Positions 24,687 to 32,893 of a stretch of 64,000 nt of DNA are shown piece after piece. The position numbers were made by a program, and so were the translations under genes. The stretch comes from Paenibacillus sp. JNUCC32 (GTDB lineage: Bacteria; Bacillota; Bacilli; Paenibacillales; Paenibacillaceae). How positions within the stretch are numbered: the first letter of the stretch is position 1; each line of letters begins with the position of its first letter. The stretch is taken from positions 2,604,001-2,668,000 of the forward strand of contig NZ_CP062260.1 in the NCBI RefSeq assembly GCF_014863545.1, in the 5' to 3' direction. Under the pieces are notes generated by a model that was not told the DNA's origin, did not search any database, and saw only the letters and a program-made list of their open reading frames with translations.

Positions 24687-26282
24687 CTATTCCCGCGATT
24701 TCTGGGGAGGTTTGCTGTTGCTGCGCTTTACGTTATACTGATTTATCAAACGGGGGCGAGTCGACATCATCCAATGTGGCAGCCGTAAGAGCGTGTCTTT
24801 TTGCCCATCCGGAATTAGCGGCGCTAAAGGCGACATATACGGAACTCCAAACGAGCGGAGGCTGCACAAATGCAGAATTAGGGCGATGATCCCGACTAAT
24901 ATGCCGAACAGGCCAAAAGATCCGGCAAGCGCCATCAACGGAAATCGGAGCATCCGAAAAGCAATGGACATGTTGAAAGATGGAACGACAAAGCTGGAAA
25001 TGGCCGTTATCGCAACCACGATGACCATGGCCGGTGAGATGATCCCCGCTTCGACGGCGGCTTGACCTATGACCAACGTTCCTACGATGGAAATCGCCGA
25101 CCCGATATTTTTGGGCAGCCGCACGCCAGCCTCCCGCAGAATCTCGAAAGTGACCTCCATGAGGACGGCCTCAACGAAGGCGGGAAACGGGATCTGCTCA
25201 CGTTGTCCAGCCAGCCCGAACAGGAGCCGGGTCGGCAGCATTTCGTGATGAAAGGTGGTTATGGCTACATAGAGGGAAGGCCCAAGCAACGAAATGAATA
25301 TGCTCAGGTAGCGAAGCACCCGCAGGAATGAACTGATATCCGCGCGCTGATAGTAATCTTCCGCAGCATGCAAGAAGGAAACAAATAGGGCCGGAACGAT
25401 CAGCACAAATGGAGTGCCATCCACGATAATAGCGACTTTGCCTTCAAGCAGCTCGGCTGCGACCACATCGGGACGTTCGGTATTATATACGGTGGGAAAA
25501 GGAGTTAAGGTCTTATCCTGGACCAGTTCCTCGATATATCCGCTCTCCAAAATGCTGTCTACATCGATTCGTCCAAGCCGGGTGCGGACTTCTCCGACGA
25601 TTTTCTCGTTAGCAATGCCTTTGATGTACATCATCGCGACATCGGTTTGCGTTACTCGGCCGATCTGCTTCGTTTCCATCCAAAGATTCGGATCCTTGAT
25701 CTTTCGGCGAATCAAGGCCGTATTCGTACGCAGTGCCTCCGAAAAGGACTCGCGCGGGCCGCGGACGACATTTTCCGCCGACGTTTCCATGACCCCGCGG
25801 TCCTTCCATCCCCGTGTGCCTGCTGCGATACCTCGATCCAATCCATCTACCAGAAAAATGGTGTCTCCCGACAATAAGGAATGGAACAACTTTTTATAAT
25901 CGGTTATAGACTGAATCTCGTTATTGACGAGGGAAATTTGTTCTAATATCTTTTGCCCTTCGAATGCCTCAAAATGATCCGAATCATCCCTAACCCGGGA
26001 TTTTGCAATATCAGCTACGACCATCATGATGGATTCCGAAATGATCTTCTGGTCGGACAAACCATCGGTATAGAGTATAGCGATATAATGTATCTCCTTG
26101 TCATCCAGCGGAATTTCCCTGATCACGATATCGGTACTGTTTCCGAGGGCTGCTCTGATATGGTTTAGATTGCTTTTTATATCCGGGCTTAAAGCATCGG
26201 GATCTTTAGTCGATGTGTTAGCCGGTCGGGTATCTTTGGTGTTGTTTTTGATGTGATGGCCGCTTCTTCTTCGATACCGCAT
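24687..26282 (-). CDS. Germinant receptor A subunit (GerAA family)
   Basis: A 531-residue protein. A long N-terminal cytosolic region (about 1-290) contains ENVVRGPRESFSEALRTN, a GerA-family signature. Several membrane helices follow (GKVAIIVDGTPFVLIVPALF, then the MALAGSFGLFGILVG region). It ends in a basic tail. AGAGGAAGG lies about eight bases before the ATG. It is the first gene of the receptor operon. A forespore (sigma-G) promoter is expected, but I could not identify one with confidence. Confidence 0.92.
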   Translation of the reverse strand: MRYRRRSGHHIKNNTKDTRPANTSTKDPDALSPDIKSNLNHIRAALGNSTDIVIREIPLDDKEIHYIAILYTDGLSDQKIISESIMMVVADIAKSRVRDDSDHFEAFEGQKILEQISLVNNEIQSITDYKKLFHSLLSGDTIFLVDGLDRGIAAGTRGWKDRGVMETSAENVVRGPRESFSEALRTNTALIRRKIKDPNLWMETKQIGRVTQTDVAMMYIKGIANEKIVGEVRTRLGRIDVDSILESGYIEELVQDKTLTPFPTVYNTERPDVVAAELLEGKVAIIVDGTPFVLIVPALFVSFLHAAEDYYQRADISSFLRVLRYLSIFISLLGPSLYVAITTFHHEMLPTRLLFGLAGQREQIPFPAFVEAVLMEVTFEILREAGVRLPKNIGSAISIVGTLVIGQAAVEAGIISPAMVIVVAITAISSFVVPSFNMSIAFRMLRFPLMALAGSFGLFGILVGIIALILHLCSLRSFGVPYMSPLAPLIPDGQKDTLLRLPHWMMSTRPRLINQYNVKRSNSKPPQKSRE

Positions 26283-26458
26283 AGGAACATCCTTCCTCTC
26301 ACAGATGCTATTCCCACATTATTACCGAAGAAAACAAGCTGTAAACTTTCAAACGAATATTGCTGTGTACCCGTACAGGCCAAGAGAATTTTCGATTACC
26401 TCCACTCCCGCAGGAAAACGCAGCTAACCGAAAAATCGATTAATTTTGTTATTTAGGC

Positions 26459-26503
26459 AAAAAAAAGATGACATCCAGAAAGTCGATGGACTGGGATATC
26501 ATC
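26459..26503 (-). terminator. Probable terminator after small ORF
   Basis: GATGACATCC pairs with GGATATCATC with one mismatch. Eight A precede it on the plus strand, a U tract for the minus strand, just after the 43-codon gene ends at 26519. Confidence 0.6.
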
Positions 26504-26518
26504 CTTTTCTTCGTCGCG

Positions 26519-26650
26519 CTATTTCATCATACGCTTCAGCTCTTTATACAACTTGTGATCAATATATTGAATCAGTTTAGTCAATCCATAGAAAATGATG
26601 ACAATCATGGGGGTGACAACAGTCATTAGAACACTTGCACGAACAATCAC
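26519..26650 (-). CDS. Small membrane peptide, 43 residues
   Basis: A short frame starting at GTG, preceded by AGGAG at eight-base spacing and followed by a terminator. The peptide has one membrane helix (VLMTVVTPMIVIIFYGLTKL) and a basic, helical tail ending YKELKRMMK. The frame is open upstream, but the earlier ATG has no ribosome site. No family recognised. It may be a spore or envelope micropeptide; that is a guess from its neighbours. Confidence 0.5.
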   Translation of the reverse strand: MIVRASVLMTVVTPMIVIIFYGLTKLIQYIDHKLYKELKRMMK

Positions 26651-26758
26651 CCGACAGACTCCTAGATTATACCAGAATACGTTGTGGCATACTTGGCTAA
26701 AAAAAAAAGATAAACCTGTTGAATCCCGGATTATCTTCACAGCACAGACTTCGAATAG

Positions 26759-27274
26759 CTATGCGGAATAATTTTGGTTCTCAATAACAATAACAGACTC
26801 CGTTCCGGACCTCGCGGCAGCGGTTTGTTTTGTATGTAGTACAAGTTCACGGATATTGGCGCAGCATTGCTTCGAACCCGCGACCAATAAAGGATCGCCG
26901 ACAAAACCTAATTTTAATCCTCTGGACAAAAATCCCCCGATCGTCATGATCAATGGAACGGTAGGTGAAGTGTTGGAAAACACAATAGGCTCCGCGTTCT
27001 GATATTTGTCTTGAAGGATCAGACTCAAATTTTCTAGAGCTGGAATGACAACCTTGGATGAGCCCCTTCCAAGGGTGTACACCGGATTCCCGTTCTCATC
27101 CAACCCGTGAAATATGAGTTTGCCCATGTCGGACCTATTTAGTTTATTGAAATAGTCCACCGCCAGAATTTCTTCGGTTGTGAGCTGCCGATTCGTAGGT
27201 AGTTTATTTAGATGATACGCGGCCGCCAGTGAGGTTGTGTGGGTTCCACCGTAATCATTATAAATAAATATCAT
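26759..27274 (-). CDS. DUF3189 family protein
   Basis: A 171-residue protein starting MIFIYNDYGGTHTTSLAAAY, the family's opening pattern (Y-GGTHSS-like), with a conserved middle NPVYTLGRGSSKVVIPALEN. Function is unknown; the family is common in spore-formers. I chose the ATG preceded by AAGGCAGGG. An earlier ATG (giving MRYRLTG) has GGAGGA directly against it, too close to work well. It is read away from the Gfo/Idh gene and separated from it by a terminator. Confidence 0.75.
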   Translation of the reverse strand: MIFIYNDYGGTHTTSLAAAYHLNKLPTNRQLTTEEILAVDYFNKLNRSDMGKLIFHGLDENGNPVYTLGRGSSKVVIPALENLSLILQDKYQNAEPIVFSNTSPTVPLIMTIGGFLSRGLKLGFVGDPLLVAGSKQCCANIRELVLHTKQTAAARSGTESVIVIENQNYSA

Positions 27275-27383
27275 TTCATGTACCCTGCCTTCATTATGTA
27301 ATGAGCTTATTATTCCCGTTAATCTATATCTCATTCCTCCAAAATTACATATCCAGTTTGCTAGATTCAGCATGTTTCGAAAA

Positions 27384-27413
27384 TAATAAAAAAAGCCCTG
27401 ATTATTCAGGGCT
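27384..27413 (-). terminator. Terminator after Gfo/Idh gene
   Basis: GCCCTGA-ttat-TCAGGGC perfect hairpin with seven A on the plus strand (U tract for the minus transcript), 32 bases past the stop at 27445. Confidence 0.88.
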
Positions 27414-27444
27414 CCTTCATTATTGATCATAATATGAAATTATC

Positions 27445-28527
27445 TTAGTCCAGATAAACGGCCTTGCCGATTTTTGCGGATTCGTATAGAGCTTCCAAGA
27501 TTCGAGATACAACATAAGCTTGTTCCGGGGTTACCACAGGATCTTTATCCTGGTCGATAGCCTCGATCCATCTTCTCATCTCAACATCCGGAGCTTGCTC
27601 CTTCTTGCCGTCGTAGAATGCAACCCCGCCGGAGTTCAATTCGATTTCGTTTGTATACAGGCGGCTGAATTTCTCGCCGTTGATGCGAAGACCGTTCTTC
27701 ATATCGGCTCCGCCTTCCGAACCGCTCAGCGAGCATTTGGCTTCATCGACTTCAAGCGTATTGAGCGCCCAGCTGGATTCCAGCATAATGGTTGCGCCGT
27801 TCTCCATCACAATCATGCCGAAGGCGGAATCTTCCACCGTGAATTTTTCGGGATCCCAAGGTCCCCAGGCATTGGCCGCATTCTCCTTGCGGGACAGTTC
27901 ATGGTATGTGGTGCCGAGTACAATCTTCGGCTTGTAATTATCCATCATCCAGAGCGTCAGATCAAGCGCGTGCGTGCCGATGTCGATAAGCGGCCCGCCG
28001 CCTTGTTTTTCCTCATCCAAAAAGACGCCCCAAGTCGGAACCGCTCTTCTTCGTACGGCATGCGCTTTGGCAAAATAAATATTTCCGAGTTCGCCGGCTT
28101 CGCATACTTGTTTCAGGTAAAGACTGTCTTCACGGAATCGGTTATTGTATCCGATCGTCAATTTCTTGCCTGTGCGCTTCGCGGTTTCCATCATAAGCTT
28201 GGCATCGGCGGCCGTTTTGGCCATCGGCTTCTCACACATCACATGTTTTCCCGCTTCAAGCGAAGCAATGGAAATCTCGGCATGAGAATCATTAGGGGTC
28301 AAGACATGGATAATATCGATGCTTTGATCCTGCAGCAGCTCTTTATAATCGCTGTACACTTTAGCTTCCTCAATACCGTACTTGCTAGCCGCTGCTTCTG
28401 CCCGATCGATTACGATATCGCAGAATGCCACGAGCTCCACGTTGTTTAATCTGCTTAAGCTCGGAAGATGCTTCCCGTTTGCGATTCCGCCGCAGCCGAT
28501 AATTCCAATACGATAAACTTTAGACAT
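27445..28527 (-). CDS. Gfo/Idh/MocA-family NAD(P)-dependent oxidoreductase
   Basis: A 360-residue sugar or inositol-type dehydrogenase. The Rossmann motif is GCGGIANGKHLPSL (11-24), the catalytic-lysine motif is CEKPMAKT (98-105), and the distal motif is GGGPLIDIGTHALDL. It oxidises or reduces a polyol or sugar hydroxyl with NAD(P). The ATG is preceded by GGTGATGATCC. The upstream region (28528-29064) is unusually long for a lone gene. Confidence 0.9.
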   Translation of the reverse strand: MSKVYRIGIIGCGGIANGKHLPSLSRLNNVELVAFCDIVIDRAEAAASKYGIEEAKVYSDYKELLQDQSIDIIHVLTPNDSHAEISIASLEAGKHVMCEKPMAKTAADAKLMMETAKRTGKKLTIGYNNRFREDSLYLKQVCEAGELGNIYFAKAHAVRRRAVPTWGVFLDEEKQGGGPLIDIGTHALDLTLWMMDNYKPKIVLGTTYHELSRKENAANAWGPWDPEKFTVEDSAFGMIVMENGATIMLESSWALNTLEVDEAKCSLSGSEGGADMKNGLRINGEKFSRLYTNEIELNSGGVAFYDGKKEQAPDVEMRRWIEAIDQDKDPVVTPEQAYVVSRILEALYESAKIGKAVYLD

Positions 28528-29064
28528 GGATCATCACCATCACTTTTCGTCATATTTTAAAATTTCATAATTTCTGCTTATTCGAAACGCCTTATAAAAC
28601 AAGCAGATCGTTGTATGTAATTCTGTCACAACACCTCTACGAATCTCTGAAAGGCACACCACGCTCAACAAAGAGCGGCCGCCAGTCGGCATGTGGATAA
28701 CCTTCCTCCATCCGAAGGGTTGGTGTACGAACCACGTTTAGGGAAGTGGTCCTATGACTGCTCTATCCCTATGGCGTCTTAGAAAAAAAGTAACAATGAG
28801 GGAAATCACTCCTTCCGGCAGCCCGTCATTTATTTTCCGAACATCCACATATAAGGTATCACATCTTGCACATTTTTTTAGTCCAACTATGCGACAAAAC
28901 ATATATAAAATTACGACATCCTCGCCATGTCTTCAAACAAGGGCTGCTCGTTCCGAGGCACCATGGTTTACATAATATACGTTATGAAAATATTATGAAT
29001 TTTACCAGCGAGCATGAACCTCCATGCTCCAAATGCATATCCCCATCTTTTAAATGCTGACCCC
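28528..29064. other. Long intergenic region with clustered hairpins
   Basis: No gene is apparent. Between 28662 and 28750 four short perfect stems occur in a row: CGCTC/GAGCG (28662-28677), GCC/GGC (28681-28690), CCTTC/GAAGG (28701-28718) and ACCAC/GTGGT (28731-28750). They do not match a riboswitch class I know. The remaining bases, to 29064, are A/T rich and without clear signals. Confidence 0.4.
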
Positions 29065-29847
29065 TTACAAAGCCGGAGCTGAACCCCCGTCAATATTGAT
29101 GGAAGTTCCTGTAACATAGGAAGCAGCATCGGAAGCCAAAAATACGATGACTTTCGCCGCTTCCTCCGTATCGCCGATACGCCCGAGCGGGATGTTATGG
29201 CGCGGATCCCGGGCGTACTGGTCCCAGGTGAGTTCAGGTGATTCACGTTTCCAACGCGCCTCAAGCTGTGCACTCCGTATCGTTCCGATACATACGGTGT
29301 TTACCCGGACATGGTCTTTCGCCAAATCGTGACTCATCGCTTTGGTCATGGCTTGTCCCGCCGCGCGGCTGACGCTGCTTGGCATGGATGAAGCCGGCGG
29401 CGTTTTGGCCCAGGATGTCGTCACATTAATAATCGCGCCGCCGCCGGAATTCCGCAGATGAGGGACGGCCGCACGAGAAAAACGAATCGCGCCGAACAGC
29501 TTGAGATCCAGATCGGATGCCCATGATTCGTCGTCGATCTGCTCAAACGGCTTCGCTGCGGCTGTTCCGGCGTTGTTCACCAGAATATCGAGCCGTCCGT
29601 AGCGGCTGACGGTTTCGTTTACGGCTCGCATGCAATCCTCAGGCTTCGTAACATCCGCTGCGATGGTTAACGCTTCGAATTTCGATAGATGCCTGATATG
29701 ATCCGCGGCAGCCCTTAACTGCTCCTCATCTCGTGCACATATGGCAACTTTAGCCCCTTCCAACGCAAACGTAACGGCGGTTTCAAGGCCAATCCCCCTG
29801 CTCCCCCCGGTAATCAACGCAACCTTTCCATGGAGTCCCAAATCCAT
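29065..29847 (-). CDS. SDR-family oxidoreductase with altered catalytic residues
   Basis: A 260-residue Rossmann protein with TGGSRGIG (13-20), NNAG (91-94) and a C-terminal SYVTGTSINIDGG, all classical SDR features. The active-site YxxxK segment, however, reads SSVSR (157-161), so Ser157 replaces the catalytic Tyr and Arg161 the Lys. The upstream active-site Ser145 is present. It may bind NAD(P) but use different chemistry, or belong to a divergent SDR branch. It lies alone, in the same direction as the Gfo/Idh gene. Confidence 0.85.
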   Translation of the reverse strand: MDLGLHGKVALITGGSRGIGLETAVTFALEGAKVAICARDEEQLRAAADHIRHLSKFEALTIAADVTKPEDCMRAVNETVSRYGRLDILVNNAGTAAAKPFEQIDDESWASDLDLKLFGAIRFSRAAVPHLRNSGGGAIINVTTSWAKTPPASSMPSSVSRAAGQAMTKAMSHDLAKDHVRVNTVCIGTIRSAQLEARWKRESPELTWDQYARDPRHNIPLGRIGDTEEAAKVIVFLASDAASYVTGTSINIDGGSAPAL

Positions 29848-29991
29848 GATCCATCAGCTCCTTTAACTGGATTGCTTGAATCTTTGCCTCTAAGTACAGC
29901 TTCAACATCAACCAGGAGTTTTCCTCTTTATTTCATCTATTACGCTGCTGATCTGCATGGCCATTGCGAATGAGCGACATGGGAAGCCAAT

Positions 29992-30017
29992 AAAAAAAGC
30001 CGCGATACACTCGCGGC
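29992..30017 (-). terminator. Terminator of the trehalose operon
   Basis: GCCGCG-atacact-CGCGGC hairpin preceded by seven A on the plus strand, 12 bases past the treR stop. Confidence 0.88.
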
Positions 30018-30028
30018 TAACTTCACTT

Positions 30029-30766
30029 CTATTTGTCTCCAAAATCATGATTGGATTCCCTTCTAGCAAAATCCACAAACTGAAATTTATCCAATCGATG
30101 TCTGGATTCCGTGTACTGGAAAAGCGTGGTATCTTCCAAGTGGACGTAACCTCGGACGACGACGACATGGGTATCGCTTCCAAGATCCATATAGGACTGG
30201 TCCATCGTCGTAGCTCGTTCCACGGAGATGATTTTTTTCGAGTAACTGATCTTTAGATGGAGCTCCTGCTCCAAGTATTGATAGATGGAATCGCCCGTAA
30301 TTTCTCTCGTTAAACCCGTCACGATGTCGGCAAGCAAATAATCCACATCGAGGATGATGCGCTCCCCTTCAATTTCCCTGGATCGGATCACCTTCCACAC
30401 GAGCATGTCCGGGCGGGTGTGCAGCTCCTTGGCGATGGCTTCCCCGGCCGGAACGCACTCCGTTTCATGCACAATCGTACGGCTTTTCCGGCCAATCCGC
30501 TCCGCCATTTCCTTATAACTGACAAGCCCCGTAACCGGGAAATTCATTCTTCCGGTATCCAGCACAAACGAACCTTTGCCTTTCACCTTATGGATATAGC
30601 CGTTTTGGGCGAGTAAATTCAATCCCTTGCGGACCGTTTCCCTTGTAATTTGATAGGTTGCCGCCAGCTCGTTCTCCGAGGGCAGCTTGCTGCCGGGCTG
30701 CAAAGCGCCGGTTTCGATTTGGTCGGCATAGTCTTTATACAGCATCCAATAAATGTTGTTCGTCAT
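30029..30766 (-). CDS. treR: Trehalose operon repressor TreR (GntR family)
   Basis: A 245-residue repressor. The N-terminal winged helix has LPSENELAATYQITRETVRK and GYIHKVKGKGSFVLD; the C-terminal UTRA sensor ends LDKFQFVDFARRESN. This is the standard TreR form, relieved by trehalose-6-phosphate. It follows treP by 64 bp. Two copies of its likely operator word lie at 34634-34684 ahead of treA. The ATG has only a cramped AAAGG, so translation may be weak. Confidence 0.92.
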   Translation of the reverse strand: MTNNIYWMLYKDYADQIETGALQPGSKLPSENELAATYQITRETVRKGLNLLAQNGYIHKVKGKGSFVLDTGRMNFPVTGLVSYKEMAERIGRKSRTIVHETECVPAGEAIAKELHTRPDMLVWKVIRSREIEGERIILDVDYLLADIVTGLTREITGDSIYQYLEQELHLKISYSKKIISVERATTMDQSYMDLGSDTHVVVVRGYVHLEDTTLFQYTESRHRLDKFQFVDFARRESNHDFGDK

Positions 30767-30830
30767 CCTTTATCACCATCAGCTATTGTACCATTTTCGG
30801 AGCAGCGATTACATGTTGCAAAGGAACCCG

Positions 30831-32867
30831 TCAGTGTCCATTACCGAGAGTCACTTGAAGCACTCGCGTTTCGCCAGGAAGCGCCTCGCCTTCAAACTCC
30901 GTAACGTTCTGAATGTGATCTTGGCCATCCGGAATAATGACCGGCGTAATGACCGGCAATCCGGCTTGCTGAATACGATCGATATCGAATTCAAGCAGCA
31001 GCTGCCCTTTCCTTATCTCCGCACCTGTTTCCACATGTGCCGTGAATCCTTCGCCTTTTAACGAAACGGTGTTGATTCCGACGTGAATCAGGATCTGGAT
31101 TCCGTTCGTATCCGTCAAAATCATCGCATGTTTGCTCTTCTTGATGAGATGGGCGACTTGGCCGTCAAACGGAGCATACACTTTGCCTTCGGACGGGATG
31201 ATGGCAATCCCCTGGCCCATTTGTTTATCGGCGAAAGCAGGGTCCGGTACCTCTGACAGGGGAACCACTTTCCCTTTGATCGGTGCCTGGACCTCTACAG
31301 CGCCTTGTTGCTCCGCTTCCACGGTTGAAGGGTTTGCCGTTTCCGTCGATGCGAACGACCCGGATTGAAGACTGCCGTTCGATTCCGTATTCACAGCTTG
31401 CGCTCTTCCATCTATGCCGGCAGCATTCCCATCCGCTGCAGCTGCATATCGAGACTGTTTGGACAACTGGTAACGCCCGAACAGCAATGTCCCCGTGAAC
31501 GGAACGACCAGAACAATCGCCATGCCAATGAAGAAGACGCCCCACTGGTTAGGGAAGATGGACAGGAATCCCGGAATCCCGCCAACGCCGATCGATGAAG
31601 CCAGAACGTTGTTCACGGCCAGCAGCACGCCCGCAATCCCGGAACCGATCATACCGAAGATAAACGGATATTTATGACGAACGTTGACCCCGAAGATGGC
31701 GGGTTCCGTTACCCCCAAGAAGGCGGAGATGGAAGATGTGACGGCAAGTCCTTTCGCCTTCTGTTCCTTCATGATAAACATCATGGCCAGCGCTGCGGCA
31801 CCTTGAGCAATATTAGACAGCGCCAGCATCGGCCACAAGAACGTCCCGCCTTCGCTGCCGATGAGCTGAATGTCCACCGCAAGGAAGGTATGATGCATCC
31901 CCGTAATTACAAGGAGTGCATACAGTCCGCCATAGATCAGGCCGCCCAGAGCGGCAAAGGAATCAAAAATGCTGACCAGGCCTGAAGTAAGGACGTTGCC
32001 GATGGCAAACGTGATCGGCCCCACCAGAACGAACGCGAGGAACCCGGTCACCAACAGGGCAACGGGTGCCACGACAAGCAGCTTGATGGAATCGTGGACG
32101 CGTTTGTTCAGGAACTTCTCGATTTTGGCCAAAATATATGCCGAGACAAGGACCGGCAGCACCTGGCCTTGATAACCGATTTTCTCCACTTCAAAGCCGA
32201 ACAGGTTCCAAACCGGAACCGTGCCTTCAAGTTTGGCATCCGCATACTGGTAGGCGCTGAGCAGATCCGGGTTTACCAGGATCAGGCCCAGCACGATTCC
32301 AAGCAGCGGATTGCCTCCGAACTGACGTACCGCCGACCAGCCGATCAGGACTGGCAGGAAGGTAAAGGCGGTGCTTGCAATCAGATTGATGATCGAGGCT
32401 ACGTCCGCCCATTCGGGATGGACTTGAATCAACGATTGTCCTTCATAGAATATGCCCGGTCCCGTAAGCAGATTGTTAATCCCTAACAATAAACCTGCCA
32501 TGACGATCGCCGGCAGAATCGGTATGAATATATCCGCAAGCGTTTTAATTGCACGCTGAAGCGGATTTTGCTTCTTGCTCGCAATGTTCTTCACTTCATC
32601 CTTCGATACTCTCGCACCGCCGGTGATAGCCATCATTTCGTTGTAAACCTGGTCTACTAGACCCGGTCCGATCACGACCTGAAATTGTCCCTGGGAAGAG
32701 AACTGCCCCTTCACCAGGTCGTTCTCGTCAAGTGCCCGGGAATCCACCTTGCTGTCGTCCACGAGGGCGAATCTTAATCGGGTTACGCAATGCGTAGCGG
32801 CTTCGATATTGTCTTTTCCGCCGACTGCTTCGACAATGCGTTCCACGTTTTTGCGATCAATAGCCAT
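30831..32867 (-). CDS. treP: PTS trehalose transporter, EIIBCA fusion
   Basis: A 678-residue permease that imports trehalose and phosphorylates it to trehalose-6-phosphate. The N-terminal EIIB has the phospho-Cys27 in ATHCVTRLRF. The EIIC membrane domain spans about 110-480. After a low-complexity linker comes a Glc-type EIIA, with its phospho-His at about residue 595 (ILIHVGINTV). Many Bacillus TreP proteins lack the EIIA, so this fused form makes the system self-contained. AGGAGCG lies upstream of the ATG. Confidence 0.93.
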   Translation of the reverse strand: MAIDRKNVERIVEAVGGKDNIEAATHCVTRLRFALVDDSKVDSRALDENDLVKGQFSSQGQFQVVIGPGLVDQVYNEMMAITGGARVSKDEVKNIASKKQNPLQRAIKTLADIFIPILPAIVMAGLLLGINNLLTGPGIFYEGQSLIQVHPEWADVASIINLIASTAFTFLPVLIGWSAVRQFGGNPLLGIVLGLILVNPDLLSAYQYADAKLEGTVPVWNLFGFEVEKIGYQGQVLPVLVSAYILAKIEKFLNKRVHDSIKLLVVAPVALLVTGFLAFVLVGPITFAIGNVLTSGLVSIFDSFAALGGLIYGGLYALLVITGMHHTFLAVDIQLIGSEGGTFLWPMLALSNIAQGAAALAMMFIMKEQKAKGLAVTSSISAFLGVTEPAIFGVNVRHKYPFIFGMIGSGIAGVLLAVNNVLASSIGVGGIPGFLSIFPNQWGVFFIGMAIVLVVPFTGTLLFGRYQLSKQSRYAAAADGNAAGIDGRAQAVNTESNGSLQSGSFASTETANPSTVEAEQQGAVEVQAPIKGKVVPLSEVPDPAFADKQMGQGIAIIPSEGKVYAPFDGQVAHLIKKSKHAMILTDTNGIQILIHVGINTVSLKGEGFTAHVETGAEIRKGQLLLEFDIDRIQQAGLPVITPVIIPDGQDHIQNVTEFEGEALPGETRVLQVTLGNGH

Positions 32868-32893
32868 AGCTCTACGCTCCTGACATTATGAAT

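Noticed and set aside
27520..28449. 309-codon plus-strand frame
   Set aside because: It is antisense to the complete Gfo/Idh gene, with no ribosome site.
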